A stretch of DNA of 63,096 nt from Candidatus Enterococcus moelleringii (lineage in GTDB: Bacteria; Bacillota; Bacilli; Lactobacillales; Enterococcaceae), in contig NZ_JAFREM010000041.1 in assembly GCF_017377575.1 (NCBI RefSeq), positions 1 to 63,096 of the forward strand. The letters are read 5' to 3'. The translations under genes were made by a program, and so were the position numbers. The notes under the pieces were generated by a model. That model ran no database searches. It was not told the origin of the DNA and worked only from the letters and a program-made list of their open reading frames with translations. Of the stretch, positions 53,944-63,096 are shown piece after piece. How positions within the stretch are numbered: position 1 is the stretch's first letter; each line of letters begins with the position of its first letter.

Positions 53944-53986
53944 AAAAAAGATGAAGCTGCCCTTAAACAGGCGGCTTCATCTTTTT
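53944..53986. terminator. leuS terminator
   Basis: AAAAAGATGAAGCTGCC pairs with GGCGGCTTCATCTTTTT around 8 nt; T-runs flank it on both strands, so it can also back up gldA. Confidence 0.92.
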
Positions 53987-53993
53987 GTATTTT

Positions 53994-56507
53994 TTAGTTA
54001 GCCACAATATTGACTAATTTATTCGGTACCACAATCACTTTACGGATGGTTTTACCTTCGATATTACGGATAATATTTTCATCCGCCATCGCAATTTTTT
54101 CCAATTCGTCTTTTGCTAGATCAACGGCTACCGTTACTTTGGCACGAACCTTGCCGTTCACCTGCAGAATCACTTCGATTTCATTTTCCACCAACGCTTC
54201 TTCATCATAAGTTGGCCAAGGAACGTAGCTGATGGTTTCTTTGTTTCCAAGAATCTGCCACAGCTCTTCACCAATATGCGGTGCAAATGGTGCCAGCAGC
54301 TGAACAAAGCCTTCCACGTATTCATACGTTAGAGCTTCCGCTTTATAGGCTTCGTTGACAAAAACCATCAATTGCGAAATCGCCGTATTAAAGTGCAGGT
54401 TCTCAATATCTTCCGTCACTTTTTTAACGGTTTGATGATAAACCTTAGTCAGGCTGCCATCATTAATTTTGGTAATATGATCCCGCATTTTTCCTTGATC
54501 GTCCACAAGTAAACGCCATACACGATCCAAGAATTTCCGGCTGCCTTCTAGGCCATTTTCGCTCCAAGGAATCGCAGCATCCAATGGTCCCATGAACATT
54601 TCGTATACCCGTAAAGTATCGGCCCCAAATTTTTGAATTACGTCATCTGGATTCACCACATTTTTCAGTGATTTACTCATTTTCGCTGGTGATTCTTCCA
54701 GTTCTTCACCAGTTTCCACGTTGAACCAGCCGCCATCGCGTTTTTCAACTAAGTTGGTTGGTACTAATGCGCCACGTTCATCACGGAAGCTTTGTCCTAG
54801 AATCATGCCTTGATTGTATAATTTTTGGAATGGTTCCTTGGTTGGCACCACACCGATATCATACAAGAATTTATGCCAGAAACGAGCATACAACAAGTGC
54901 AATACTGCGTGTTCTGCCCCACCGATATAAAGATCTACCGGCATCCAGTTTTCCAATTTTTCAAAATCAGCTAACGTTTCTTTGTTGTGAGGATCGATAA
55001 ACCGCAAGAAATACCAAGAGCTTCCTGCCCATTGCGGCATGGTGTTGGTTTCACGACGGCCCTTCATCCCAGTTACCGGATCAACGACATTTACCCACTC
55101 TTCGATGTTCGCCAATGGTGACTCACCGGTACCGCTTGGTTGGATGTTGTCGGTTTTCGGCAAAATCAATGGCAATTCATAATCTGGTACTAAACCAGTG
55201 GTGCCATCTTCCCAGTGAATGACTGGAATTGGTTCACCCCAATAACGTTGGCGAGAGAACAACCAGTCTCTCAAACGATAGCTGGTTTCCTTCTTGCCGC
55301 AGCCGTTTTCTTCCAGCCACGCCACCATTTTGTCGATGGCTTCTTGTTTGTCCAAGCCATTCAAGAAGTCAGAGTTAATATGCTCACCGTCGCCAGTGTA
55401 GGCTTCTTCTTCGATATTGCCGCCAGCTAATACTGGTACAATTTCCAAGCCAAAGGTTTTCGCGAATTCGTAATCTCGTTCGTCATGAGCTGGTACCGCC
55501 ATGATGGCGCCAGTTCCGTAAGAAGACAAGACATAATCAGCAATCCAAATTGGAATTTCTTTGCCGTTTACTGGGTTAATCGCAAAAGCACCAGTGAAGA
55601 CGCCGGTTTTTTCTTTGGCAAGATCCGTCCGGTTCAGTTCAGATTTTTTGGCTGCTTCTTCTTTATAAGCATCTACCGCTGCTTGATGTTCAGCCGTGGT
55701 AATTTTGCCCACCAAATCCAATTCTGGTGCCAATACCGCATAGGTTGCCCCGAACAAAGTATCCGGACGCGTAGTAAAGACGGTGAATTCTTCGTCAGAA
55801 CCCGCCACTTTAAAGGTCACATTGGCTCCGATTGAACGGCCGATCCAGTTGCGCTGCATTTCTTTGATGTTGTCTGGCCAGTCCACTAAATCCAGATCAT
55901 CCAATAAACGATCCGCATAAGCAGTGATTTTCAGCATCCATTGACGCATCGGTTTGCGAACGACATCATAACCGCCCCGTTCACTCTTGCCGTCGATGAC
56001 TTCTTCATTGGAAATAACCGTTCCAAGTTCAGGAACCCAGTTCACCGGTACTTCCGCTTCATAAGCCAAGCCCTTTTCGTACATTTGTTCAAAAATCCAT
56101 TGGGTCCATTTGTAGTATTCTGGATCAGTAGTATTGATTTCCCGATTCCAGTCATAACTGAAGCCTAGTGAATTAATTTGACGTTTAAAGGTTTCGATAT
56201 TTTTCTTAGTAAATTCCGCCGGATCATTCCCAGTGTCTAAGGCATATTGCTCCGCCGGTAAACCAAAAGCATCCCAACCCATTGGGTGCAGCACGTTGAA
56301 GCCTTGCGCCCGTTTCGTGCGGGAAATAATATCGGTTGCCGTGTAACCTTCTGGATGTCCTACGTGAAGTCCTTGCCCAGATGGATACGGAAACATATCT
56401 AAGGCATAAAAATTAGGACTTTCTGGATCATCATGGGTATTAAACACATTATGCTTGGCCCAATATTTCTGCCATTTCTTTTCAATCTCTTTATGACTGT
56501 AACTCAC
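53994..56507 (-). CDS. leuS: leucyl-tRNA synthetase
   Basis: Class I synthetase of 837 residues that charges leucine. The HIGH-type motif is in [17 protein letters not shown], the KMSKS loop in [15 protein letters not shown]. The editing (CP1) domain includes [18 protein letters not shown] and [12 protein letters not shown]. Full length with no break. Expression is governed by the T-box leader upstream. Confidence 0.98.
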   Translation of the reverse strand: MSYSHKEIEKKWQKYWAKHNVFNTHDDPESPNFYALDMFPYPSGQGLHVGHPEGYTATDIISRTKRAQGFNVLHPMGWDAFGLPAEQYALDTGNDPAEFTKKNIETFKRQINSLGFSYDWNREINTTDPEYYKWTQWIFEQMYEKGLAYEAEVPVNWVPELGTVISNEEVIDGKSERGGYDVVRKPMRQWMLKITAYADRLLDDLDLVDWPDNIKEMQRNWIGRSIGANVTFKVAGSDEEFTVFTTRPDTLFGATYAVLAPELDLVGKITTAEHQAAVDAYKEEAAKKSELNRTDLAKEKTGVFTGAFAINPVNGKEIPIWIADYVLSSYGTGAIMAVPAHDERDYEFAKTFGLEIVPVLAGGNIEEEAYTGDGEHINSDFLNGLDKQEAIDKMVAWLEENGCGKKETSYRLRDWLFSRQRYWGEPIPVIHWEDGTTGLVPDYELPLILPKTDNIQPSGTGESPLANIEEWVNVVDPVTGMKGRRETNTMPQWAGSSWYFLRFIDPHNKETLADFEKLENWMPVDLYIGGAEHAVLHLLYARFWHKFLYDIGVVPTKEPFQKLYNQGMILGQSFRDERGALVPTNLVEKRDGGWFNVETGEELEESPAKMSKSLKNVVNPDDVIQKFGADTLRVYEMFMGPLDAAIPWSENGLEGSRKFLDRVWRLLVDDQGKMRDHITKINDGSLTKVYHQTVKKVTEDIENLHFNTAISQLMVFVNEAYKAEALTYEYVEGFVQLLAPFAPHIGEELWQILGNKETISYVPWPTYDEEALVENEIEVILQVNGKVRAKVTVAVDLAKDELEKIAMADENIIRNIEGKTIRKVIVVPNKLVNIVAN

Positions 56508-56540
56508 TGTCGTTCCTCCTAATATAAATTAATCAAAAAA

Positions 56541-56760
56541 ATCCTATAGAAGACGTGCTTCTATAGGACGTTAAAAACGTGGTACCACCTATCTTTATCC
56601 GGCACAGGCCAGACCTCAAAGAGATAACGGTTCTCACCGGATCACAACGATCATACTCAAAGGTAAGTTCAAAGTCCGACATATACACTTCCAGCAAACG
56701 TGTACTCTCTAAAAATGCCCAAACTCCTACTGCTCCTTGTCAACGTATCAGTATTCAAGT
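56541..56760 (-). promoter_or_regulatory. T-box riboswitch of leuS
   Basis: Minus-strand leader with the T-box core AGGTGGTACCACG (56590-56578) and a terminator CCTATAGAAG / CTTCTATAGG followed by seven T (56567-56536). Uncharged tRNA-Leu would bind the specifier and favour the antiterminator. A candidate specifier is CTT at 56667-56665 in GAACTTACC, but I have not folded stem I. Confidence 0.93.
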
Positions 56761-56766
56761 AGTTTC

Positions 56767-56795
56767 ATCTTAGCAGATTCCCTTGATAAATTCAA
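56767..56795 (-). promoter_or_regulatory. leuS promoter
   Basis: Minus strand TTGAAT (56795-56790), 17-bp spacer, TAAGAT (56772-56767), just ahead of the T-box leader. Confidence 0.8.
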
Positions 56796-56885
56796 TTTAA
56801 TTCCTTTTTAAGAATCGGAAAAATCAATTGAGCCCTTTGTACCCCGTGGTATAATTAATGGCGTTTAGTATAGAAAGGAAATGTT

Positions 56886-57542
56886 ATGAAAAATAAACCC
56901 TATTACCATTTAGCCGGCAGCTTTACTTTGCTGCTGTTTGCCGCACTGTGTTACATCGTGCGCTTTTATCCAACTACTTTGCAAGGCTTTGATACGACGA
57001 TCATCAAAACGGTTCATCGCCTGTCGCCTGCCATGGATAATTTTTTCCTATGGATTACCAAATTTGCCGATCCCTTGACGATCGTCATTTTGACCGTGGT
57101 CTTCTTAGGCCTGTTTTGGTTCAACAAAGAAAAACCAACCGCAATCTGGCTGGCGGCCAACTTAGTCATTATCAGCGGCGGCGTCAATCAATTACTGAAA
57201 TTATTCTTCCAACGGGAACGGCCAACGATTTTAACTCATATGGTGACCGAACACAGTTATAGTTTTCCCAGCGGTCACTCGGTTACCAGCATGATCCTGT
57301 ACGGAACCTTAATTTTTGCCGCTGGTGTGATTATCAGCAACAAAACGCTCCAATACGTGATCCAAGTTCTATTAGGCTTACTGATTTTCGGTATCGGCCT
57401 AAGCCGAATTTATGTAGGCGTCCATTTTCCTACTGATGTACTTGGCGGCTTTTTACTAGGTATCAGCTGGCTGCTGTTCACCTATCCTTACTACCGCCAC
57501 CAAAAATTTGTTTATGACATGAAAATGATTGGGAGGAAATAA
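56886..57542 (+). CDS. PAP2 family phosphatase
   Basis: Integral membrane phosphatase of 218 residues and about six helices. The three PAP2 signatures are present: KLFFQRERP, SFPSGHSVTS and SRIYVGVHFPTDVLGG, including both catalytic His residues. It may dephosphorylate undecaprenyl or phosphatidylglycerol phosphates outside the membrane; the lipid cannot be chosen. It is 2 nt upstream of the next gene. Confidence 0.92.
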   Translation: MKNKPYYHLAGSFTLLLFAALCYIVRFYPTTLQGFDTTIIKTVHRLSPAMDNFFLWITKFADPLTIVILTVVFLGLFWFNKEKPTAIWLAANLVIISGGVNQLLKLFFQRERPTILTHMVTEHSYSFPSGHSVTSMILYGTLIFAAGVIISNKTLQYVIQVLLGLLIFGIGLSRIYVGVHFPTDVLGGFLLGISWLLFTYPYYRHQKFVYDMKMIGRK

Positions 57543-57544
57543 AG

Positions 57545-58522
57545 ATGTTTGTTTACTCTGATGACCCTACCAAACGCTATCATTCATGGAATTATGCCCT
57601 GCGGCAGCAATTTGGCGGAAAAATTTTTAAAGTCCCGGTAGACGGCGGCTTCGACTGCCCCAACCGGGATGGCACGGCAGCTCATGGCGGCTGTACCTTT
57701 TGCAGCGTCTCAGGTTCCGGCGACATGATGGTGGCACCGAATGATCCGCTGCCGCTGCAATTTCAAAAAGAAATCGACATGATGCATCTCAAATGGCCCA
57801 ACGTGGATCAATACATTGTCTACTTTCAAAACTTCACCAATACCCATGCACCCGTGGAAGTGATTCGCGAACGTTTTGAGCAAGTGGTTAATTTACCTGG
57901 TGTCGTCGGTTTATCGGTCGGTACCCGGCCTGATTGTCTGCCGCCAGAAGTCGTCGATTATCTAGCCGAACTGAACCAGCGGATGTATTTGTGGGTGGAG
58001 CTAGGCCTGCAAACCACCTACGAAGAAACCAGCAATGCCATTAATCGCGCCCATGATTACGAGACTTACACCGATGCCGTCGCTCGCTTGCGCAAGCATG
58101 ACATCAACGTCTGCACTCACTTAATCAACGGTCTGCCTGGTGAATCACTAGATATGATGCGGGAAAATGTCCGGCGAACCATTTTAGATTCCGATATCCA
58201 AGGGATCAAGCTGCACCTGCTGCATCTGATGCGCAATACTAAAATGCTGCGGGATTACGCCGAGGGCAAGCTGCAGTTAATGACTCGAGAAGATTACGTC
58301 AACGTGATTTGCGATCAGCTGGAAATGATCCCGCCGGAAATTATTATCCATCGTCTAACCGGTGATGCTCCCTGGGATGCCCTAGTCGGTCCCATGTGGA
58401 GTCTCAAAAAATGGGAAGTCCTGAACGCCATCGATCAGGAAATGCTGCGGCGGGATTCCTACCAAGGGAAATTTGACGTTAGACAGGAGCAGAAACATGC
58501 TGCAAACAGCCTTACGTTATAG
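57545..58522 (+). CDS. radical SAM protein, TIGR01212/YtqA type
   Basis: Radical SAM enzyme of 325 residues. The cluster cysteines are in FDCPNRDGTAAHGGCTFCS (C-x11-C-x2-C by this reading), the wide spacing typical of TIGR01212/YtqA. Work on Gram-positive tRNA wobble modification has linked YtqA (MnmL) and the next gene product to mnm5s2U synthesis; I recall this link and have not checked it. It overlaps the methyltransferase gene by 26 nt, which supports a joint task. Confidence 0.88.
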   Translation: MFVYSDDPTKRYHSWNYALRQQFGGKIFKVPVDGGFDCPNRDGTAAHGGCTFCSVSGSGDMMVAPNDPLPLQFQKEIDMMHLKWPNVDQYIVYFQNFTNTHAPVEVIRERFEQVVNLPGVVGLSVGTRPDCLPPEVVDYLAELNQRMYLWVELGLQTTYEETSNAINRAHDYETYTDAVARLRKHDINVCTHLINGLPGESLDMMRENVRRTILDSDIQGIKLHLLHLMRNTKMLRDYAEGKLQLMTREDYVNVICDQLEMIPPEIIIHRLTGDAPWDALVGPMWSLKKWEVLNAIDQEMLRRDSYQGKFDVRQEQKHAANSLTL

Positions 58523-59069
58523 TCACACGCTCTTAAAGGAAATCATTCAGCCTGGCGATCAGGTGATCGATGCAACCATGGGCAACGGCAACGACACCCT
58601 GTTCCTATCAGAATTGGTTGGTCCAGAAGGCAAAGTCTATGCCTTTGATATCCAAGAACAAGCTTTAGCCAACACCAAAGAAAAACTGGGAGACGCTGCA
58701 CCTCAAGCCTCCCTCTTTTTAGCCGGCCATGAAACAATCGAAACCAATGTCCCTGAAGATCACCCCATCAAAGCGGCGATCTTCAATTTAGGCTATTTAC
58801 CTAACAGCGACAAAACCATCATCACCTTGCCGGAAACGACTAAGCAGGCCATGGACGCCATCTTAAAGCGCCTGACTGTCGGCGGCCGCATGATCCTGGT
58901 CATCTACTACGGTCACGACGGCGGAGCCGCTGAAAAAAATGAAGTCCTGAATTATTGCGGGAATCTGCCGCAAAAAAGCTACAACGTTTTAACCTATCAG
59001 TTCATCAACCAAAAAAATAATCCACCCATTTTAGTTTGCGTGGAAAAGAAAAAAGGCAGCCAGGAATAA
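58497..59069 (+). CDS. mnmM: tRNA-modifying methyltransferase MnmM (YtqB)
   Basis: Class I SAM methyltransferase of 190 residues in the YtqB family, known to methylate the aminomethyl group of wobble uridine in tRNA to give mnm5U. Seen are VIDATMGNGNDTLFLSELVG (SAM site), FDIQEQAL and FNLGYLPNSDK. ATG 58497 behind CAGGAGC, within the end of the radical SAM gene, is preferred. Its stop lies in a hairpin shared with the esterase gene. Confidence 0.9.
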   Translation: MLQTALRYSHTLLKEIIQPGDQVIDATMGNGNDTLFLSELVGPEGKVYAFDIQEQALANTKEKLGDAAPQASLFLAGHETIETNVPEDHPIKAAIFNLGYLPNSDKTIITLPETTKQAMDAILKRLTVGGRMILVIYYGHDGGAAEKNEVLNYCGNLPQKSYNVLTYQFINQKNNPPILVCVEKKKGSQE

Positions 59070-59086
59070 TTTCCTAGTTGCCTTTT
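59051..59086. terminator. hairpin spanning both stop codons
   Basis: AAAAGGCA-CAGGAA pairs with TTCCT-TGCCTTTT, between the converging mnmM and esterase genes; it overlaps both coding ends. Confidence 0.8.
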
Positions 59087-59859
59087 AACATCCACTCTAA
59101 TACTCGTTGAATCCACTGATCCCAGAACGCCCAATTGTGCTCCCCCGGTCCTTCTTCAAAGGTCACATCCCAATCCTTTTCCGCCAGCTTAGCAGCCATA
59201 TATTGACTCGCCGGATACAAGAAGTCCTCCGTACCACAAGCCAAAAAGAATCGCGGAACCTCCGATTTATCAGCCTTCAGCTCTTCTACCATAGTGAGGG
59301 GATCGTTAGCGGAACCCTTAATTTGATCCAATGGTCCAAAGATCCCTTCCCAATAAGCCGCCTTGCGCACAGCTAACAACCCTTCCACATCATTCAAGAT
59401 TAAAGAGCCCGATAATGAAGCCACCGCCGCAAACATTTCCGGCTTGCGCAGCCCCAGCTTCAAAGCCCCGTAACCGCCCATCGATAAGCCCGCCGCAAAA
59501 GTCTTTTCCCGTTTATGGGTAATTTGCGGAAACAGCTCATGGACAATCTGCGGCAGTTCCTCCGATAAAAACGTCCAATAATTCATATCATAAGTAGTAT
59601 CAGTATAGAATCCTAAATCCGTCGAAGGCATCACTACCGCCAACTGATAAGACGTAGCATAACGCTCAATCGAAGTGCGCCGCTCCCAAACACTATGATT
59701 GCCCCCCATTCCATGAAGCAAGTACAATACCGGAACATCCTCCGTCAACCCCTGCGTCTCTGTCCCAATCTTCTTACGCGTCGTTTGCGGCAGCAGCACA
59801 TTCATAGAAAATTCCATTTCCAATACATTCGAATAAGCATTCACCTGTAAAAAAGCCAT
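59074..59859 (-). CDS. esterase family protein (EstA/esterase D fold)
   Basis: Serine hydrolase of 261 residues with alpha/beta fold. Seen are the oxyanion region VLYLLHGMGGNHSVW, the nucleophile elbow GLSMGGYGALKL, and a late His in GEHNWAFWDQW. It resembles tributyrin esterases and S-formylglutathione hydrolases; short-chain esters are the likely substrates. AGGAGG precedes the ATG. Confidence 0.88.
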   Translation of the reverse strand: MAFLQVNAYSNVLEMEFSMNVLLPQTTRKKIGTETQGLTEDVPVLYLLHGMGGNHSVWERRTSIERYATSYQLAVVMPSTDLGFYTDTTYDMNYWTFLSEELPQIVHELFPQITHKREKTFAAGLSMGGYGALKLGLRKPEMFAAVASLSGSLILNDVEGLLAVRKAAYWEGIFGPLDQIKGSANDPLTMVEELKADKSEVPRFFLACGTEDFLYPASQYMAAKLAEKDWDVTFEEGPGEHNWAFWDQWIQRVLEWMLKGN

Positions 59860-59903
59860 CCCGTTTCCTCCTCATTTAGCACGATTTCCGCTAAATTCCT
59901 TTT

Positions 59904-61376
59904 TTACAGTGTATCACTTTCTCGCTTTTTGCCAACTGCTAAGGTAAAAACAAAGGCCAAAACGATCAAAATCAACCCAACCAGGTAAACCAGATGCAAG
60001 CCATTAAACAAAATCACCCGCAGTTTTTCCCGCAATACCGGTGCAATCTGGCTCGCCGTATGAGGGTTAATCAACTTATTCATAATATCAGGATCACCGA
60101 TTACGCCCACAGTCGGTAATTTCTGCGCAATTTGCATATTCATCACGATCCCAAAAATCGACACCATCACCGTTTGACCAATCGTCCGGGACAACGTATT
60201 AAAGGAAGTCGCTACACCCACTTCACCCTGCGGCACACTATTTTGCGCCTCAACCGTAGTAGTCGTAATCGACAGCCCGTAACCCAATCCCAAAACGCCG
60301 GAAATAATAAAGAACAACCAGAAAGGACTATGAATTGGCAGGATCAGCAAAGCCGCCGCCCCCAGCATAATAACCAGCAGTCCAATCGCCAACACCTTTT
60401 TAGCCGCCATCCTTACCAGCAATCGCCCGGACAAGAAAGAACCTAACATCCAAATAATGGACAGAGGTGCCATTACCAAACCACCAATCGCTGCCGATTT
60501 ACCTAGCACGCCTTGCATCCACATAGGAATATACACATCCAGCCCCATCAAAAAGCCGCTGATCAGAAAAGCCACGCCATTCACCAGCATAAAAGCCATA
60601 TTCCTAAATAAGCTTAGATCAATCACCGGATCTTCCGCCCGCTTCTCAGCATAAACAAATACTCCGCCAAACAACAAAGTCAGAAACAGCAGAATTACCA
60701 CTTGCCCATTTACACCATTATCACCCAAAAACTGGAATCCCAACAACAAGCTCACCAGCGTCAGCATCAAAGACACACTCCCAAAGAAGTCCATCTTTTT
60801 CGTGCTTTTTTCCCGCTTTTCTTCCACTAAGAAATATTGCATCAAGAAAATCAAGCCAATCCCAATCGGAACATTAATAAAGAAAATCCAATGCCAACCA
60901 ATCGTATCAACAATAAATCCCCCAGCTAGCGGACCCAGCACGCTGGAGATCCCCCAAGCCGCATTGTTCAATCCTAAAATTTTCGTCCGCTTTTCAAAGT
61001 CATACATATCCGCAATGATTGTCAGTGCTACTGGCATAATCGCCCCCGCACCAATCCCTTGAATCGCCCGCGAAATAATCAAGGTCATCATACTATTAGA
61101 AAAGCCGCATAACGCTGACCCAATAACAAAAATCACAATCCCAGCAATAAAAACCGGCTTACGCCCAATTTTATCTGCCAACTTCCCATAAATCGGCGTC
61201 ATCATAGCATTGGTTAATAAATAAATTGAAAATACCCAGTTCATAATCTCCATACCATGAAGCAAGCCCACAATCGTCGGCATCGCTGTCGTCACAATCG
61301 TCCCTTCAATCGCCGTCATAAAAGTGGCAATAAAAATTCCCGCTGTGACTAATTTTTTATTCGTCTTCCGTTCCAT
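59904..61376 (-). CDS. MFS multidrug exporter, DHA2 family
   Basis: Proton-driven exporter of 490 residues and about fourteen helices (EmrB/QacA type). Seen are MTAIEGTIVTTAMPTIVG (motif D1), GKLADKIGRKPVF (motif A) and NAAWGISSVLGPLAGGFIVD (motif C of antiporters). Substrate unknown. No regulator is adjacent. AGGAGG precedes the ATG. Confidence 0.9.
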   Translation of the reverse strand: MERKTNKKLVTAGIFIATFMTAIEGTIVTTAMPTIVGLLHGMEIMNWVFSIYLLTNAMMTPIYGKLADKIGRKPVFIAGIVIFVIGSALCGFSNSMMTLIISRAIQGIGAGAIMPVALTIIADMYDFEKRTKILGLNNAAWGISSVLGPLAGGFIVDTIGWHWIFFINVPIGIGLIFLMQYFLVEEKREKSTKKMDFFGSVSLMLTLVSLLLGFQFLGDNGVNGQVVILLFLTLLFGGVFVYAEKRAEDPVIDLSLFRNMAFMLVNGVAFLISGFLMGLDVYIPMWMQGVLGKSAAIGGLVMAPLSIIWMLGSFLSGRLLVRMAAKKVLAIGLLVIMLGAAALLILPIHSPFWLFFIISGVLGLGYGLSITTTTVEAQNSVPQGEVGVATSFNTLSRTIGQTVMVSIFGIVMNMQIAQKLPTVGVIGDPDIMNKLINPHTASQIAPVLREKLRVILFNGLHLVYLVGLILIVLAFVFTLAVGKKRESDTL

Positions 61377-61399
61377 TTTTTCCTCCTATTAACACACAG

Positions 61400-61449
61400 A
61401 AAAAGAGACCGTTCCCCCTGATCAAAATGATCAACAGAAACCGCCTCTT
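61400..61449 (-). terminator. metK terminator
   Basis: Minus strand AAGAGGCGGTT pairs with AACGGTCTCTT with an inner TGATCATTTTGATCA hairpin, then TTTTT. Confidence 0.8.
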
Positions 61450-61487
61450 CACTCCATAGATTTATTTTCTACGTCTGTACGATTTTA

Positions 61488-62675
61488 CTATACGTTCAAG
61501 CTCTTTTTCAAAGCTTCAACTTTATCGGTCTGCTCCCAAGGCAAGTCAATATCGGTACGGCCAAAATGACCATACGCTGCTGTTTGACTATAAATTGGAC
61601 GCTGCAGATCCAGCATTTCAATAATCCCCGCCGGACGAAGATCAAAATTCCCGCGAATCGCTTCAATTAATTTCTCTTCAGAAACCGAAGCCGTTTCAAA
61701 AGTATTTACCGAAATAGATACCGGTTGGGCTACGCCAATCGCATAAGCCAATTGAACTTCCACCTTTTCAGCCAAGCCCGCCGCTACAATGTTTTTCGCA
61801 ATGTATCGCGCCGCATAAGAAGCCGAACGGTCAACCTTCGTTGCATCTTTTCCAGAAAATGCGCCGCCGCCATGACGTGAATAACCGCCATACGTATCTA
61901 CAATAATTTTTCGACCAGTCAAACCAGCGTCCCCTTGAGGACCACCAATCACAAAACGACCTGTCGGATTAATGAAATAACGCGTCTTTTCATCCAATAA
62001 ATGCGCTGGAATGACCTGTTTGATCACTTTTTCCATCACATCTTCATGAATAGTCTCATTGTCGATTGCCTCAGCATGCTGAGTACTAATAACCACCGTA
62101 TCAACTCGTAAAGGCTTGCCGGCTTCATCATATTCAACTGTTACCTGTGATTTAGCATCCGGACCTAAATAAGCTACTTCTTCCGATTTGCGTAAATCAG
62201 CCAACCGTTTAACCAAATGATGACTCAAAGAAATTGGTAAAGGCATCAATTCAGGCGTCTCATCCACCGCAAAACCAAACATCAAGCCTTGGTCTCCAGC
62301 ACCGATTTCGTCCAAATTTTGGTCTTTTCCACGAACTTCCAAAGCCTCATCCACACCTTGAGCAATATCAGGCGACTGCTCATCAATTGCCACCAATACA
62401 GCTACCGTATCTCCGTCAAATCCATACTTAGAATGTGTGTATCCAATTCGTTTAATGGTTTCACGAACCACCTTTTGGATATCAACATAGGCCGTGGTTG
62501 AAATCTCTCCAAACACCAGCACCAAACCAGTAGTAACAGACGTCTCGCAAGCCACACGAGCTTTTGGATCCTTTGTTAAAATGGCATCGAGAATCGCATC
62601 ACTGATTTGATCAGCAACCTTATCTGGATGTCCTTCTGAAACAGATTCAGAAGTAAATAAACGACGTTCTTTCAT
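61488..62675 (-). CDS. metK: S-adenosylmethionine synthetase
   Basis: Makes SAM from methionine and ATP. The 395-residue protein has [20 protein letters not shown], the hexapeptide region [28 protein letters not shown] and [17 protein letters not shown]. Full length. Translation is under a SAM-III leader that covers its ribosome binding site. Confidence 0.98.
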   Translation of the reverse strand: MKERRLFTSESVSEGHPDKVADQISDAILDAILTKDPKARVACETSVTTGLVLVFGEISTTAYVDIQKVVRETIKRIGYTHSKYGFDGDTVAVLVAIDEQSPDIAQGVDEALEVRGKDQNLDEIGAGDQGLMFGFAVDETPELMPLPISLSHHLVKRLADLRKSEEVAYLGPDAKSQVTVEYDEAGKPLRVDTVVISTQHAEAIDNETIHEDVMEKVIKQVIPAHLLDEKTRYFINPTGRFVIGGPQGDAGLTGRKIIVDTYGGYSRHGGGAFSGKDATKVDRSASYAARYIAKNIVAAGLAEKVEVQLAYAIGVAQPVSISVNTFETASVSEEKLIEAIRGNFDLRPAGIIEMLDLQRPIYSQTAAYGHFGRTDIDLPWEQTDKVEALKKSLNV

Positions 62676-62681
62676 TTTCTA

Positions 62682-62746
62682 TTCCCCCTAATTATTTTTC
62701 GGTTACAAGGCACCTCCAACAACTTGTTAGAGCCTATCGGGAACTT
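62682..62746 (-). promoter_or_regulatory. SAM-III (SMK-box) riboswitch of metK
   Basis: Minus-strand leader with GTTCCCGATAGG, TGCCTTGTAACCGAAA and the ribosome binding site GGGGGAAT, in the order of the SMK box known from metK genes of Lactobacillales. SAM binding would pair the ribosome binding site and lower MetK synthesis. Confidence 0.92.
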
Positions 62747-62883
62747 GCAACGAACTGATTATACCAGAAAAGCAGCTGATTACACCAATTTTTCGATAAT
62801 TCTCTTGAAAGATACACAGATTTTAAGCGAAAAGCAGCTTTTTTAGTTTGAAAACACAAAAAAAGATGCTTTTCAGCATCTTA

Positions 62884-62955
62884 TGACCCGTACGGGAATC
62901 GAACCCGTGTTACCGCCGTGAAAGGGCGGTGTCTTAACCGCTTGACCAACGGGCC
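62884..62955 (-). tRNA. tRNA-Glu (UUC)
   Basis: 72-nt cloverleaf; acceptor GGCCCGT / ACGGGTC, anticodon loop CTTTCAC, T-loop GGTTCGATTCC, discriminator A. CCA is not encoded. Confidence 0.96.
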
Positions 62956-62966
62956 ACTATAAAGAA

Positions 62967-63054
62967 CGGAGAAGGAGGGATTTGAACCCTCGCGCCGGTT
63001 TCCCGACCTACACCCTTAGCAGGGGCGCCTCTTCAGCCACTTGAGTACTTCCCC
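62967..63054 (-). tRNA. tRNA-Ser (GCU)
   Basis: 88-nt tRNA with long variable arm; acceptor GGGGAAG / CTTCTCC with one G-U pair, anticodon loop CTGCTAA, T-loop GGTTCAAATCC. It lies 11 bp from tRNA-Glu and is likely cotranscribed. CCA is not encoded. Confidence 0.95.
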
Positions 63055-63096
63055 AAAAACCAAAAATGATGATTTTTAATGGGCCTAAATGGACTC

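Noticed and set aside
1-63096. CRISPR array or prophage
   Set aside because: No regularly spaced short repeats with unique spacers and no phage structural, integrase or lysis genes were seen.

Overview
The window reads as a chromosomal segment of a low-GC Gram-positive coccus of the order Lactobacillales, most likely an Enterococcus that is neither E. faecalis nor E. faecium (inference). Pointers are a SAM-III (SMK-box) leader on metK, an efaCBA-type manganese ABC operon with a TTAGGTTAACCTAA operator, liaFSR, MurE beside a YtgP-type flippase, a T-box on leuS, an Apf-type LysM surface protein, and strong AGGAGG-like ribosome binding sites. It holds 58 protein genes I can support, one broken gene, two tRNAs, one complete insertion sequence and several intergenic repeat families.

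Layout. 1-9.3 kb: a polyprenyl-phosphate glycosyltransferase, mltG, greA, liaFSR, a KtrA-type potassium regulator, a HesB-like protein, then a second polyprenyl-phosphate glycosyltransferase and a GT-C-like membrane protein. 9.6-22.2 kb: housekeeping and envelope genes (2-hydroxyacid dehydrogenase, DUF1189, GtrA flippase, sodA, an LCP enzyme, a lipoprotein with two EF-hand loops, rlmCD, recX-mutY, Ntdp phosphatase, GNAT, AI-2E transporter, CNNM/CorC protein). 22.2-24.2 kb: an ISL3-family insertion sequence with clear terminal inverted repeats but no visible target duplication. 24.2-34 kb: an accessory-looking block with an autoregulated MerR gene, an ilvB-ilvN-tetR operon with a probable TetR operator on its promoter, TraX, a duplicated HTH/membrane-protein cassette with one HTH copy decayed, and a divergent agmatine deiminase beside a LuxR regulator and an APC antiporter. 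34-39 kb: pflB with a long complex leader, an EamA transporter, and an aldo/keto reductase with a MerR-type 19-bp-spacer promoter. 39-53.8 kb: HIRAN-domain protein, ylbF, class A PBP, RluA-type synthase, an XRE regulator fused to a domain also encoded by the next small gene, apf, ytgP, murE, efaCBA, gldA. 53.9-63.1 kb: leuS, PAP2 phosphatase, the mnmL/mnmM-like tRNA-modification pair, an esterase, a DHA2 exporter, metK, tRNA-Glu and tRNA-Ser.

Many genes serve the envelope: glycan building (GT2, GT-C and GtrA, which together resemble a three-component glycosylation system), peptidoglycan synthesis (MurE, flippase, PBP1, MltG, LCP) and its stress sensing (LiaFSR). No CRISPR array, prophage or plasmid replication gene is visible.

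The least familiar material is: (i) a 162-bp intergenic repeat family with five copies, three in overlapping tandem; (ii) a 111-bp hairpin element in two copies with compensatory base changes; (iii) the HTH/membrane cassette whose decayed HTH copy now supplies the C-terminus of a membrane protein; (iv) the XRE fusion that keeps an internal ribosome binding site; (v) the tandem EF-hand lipoprotein. All assignments are by reading; no database search was possible.
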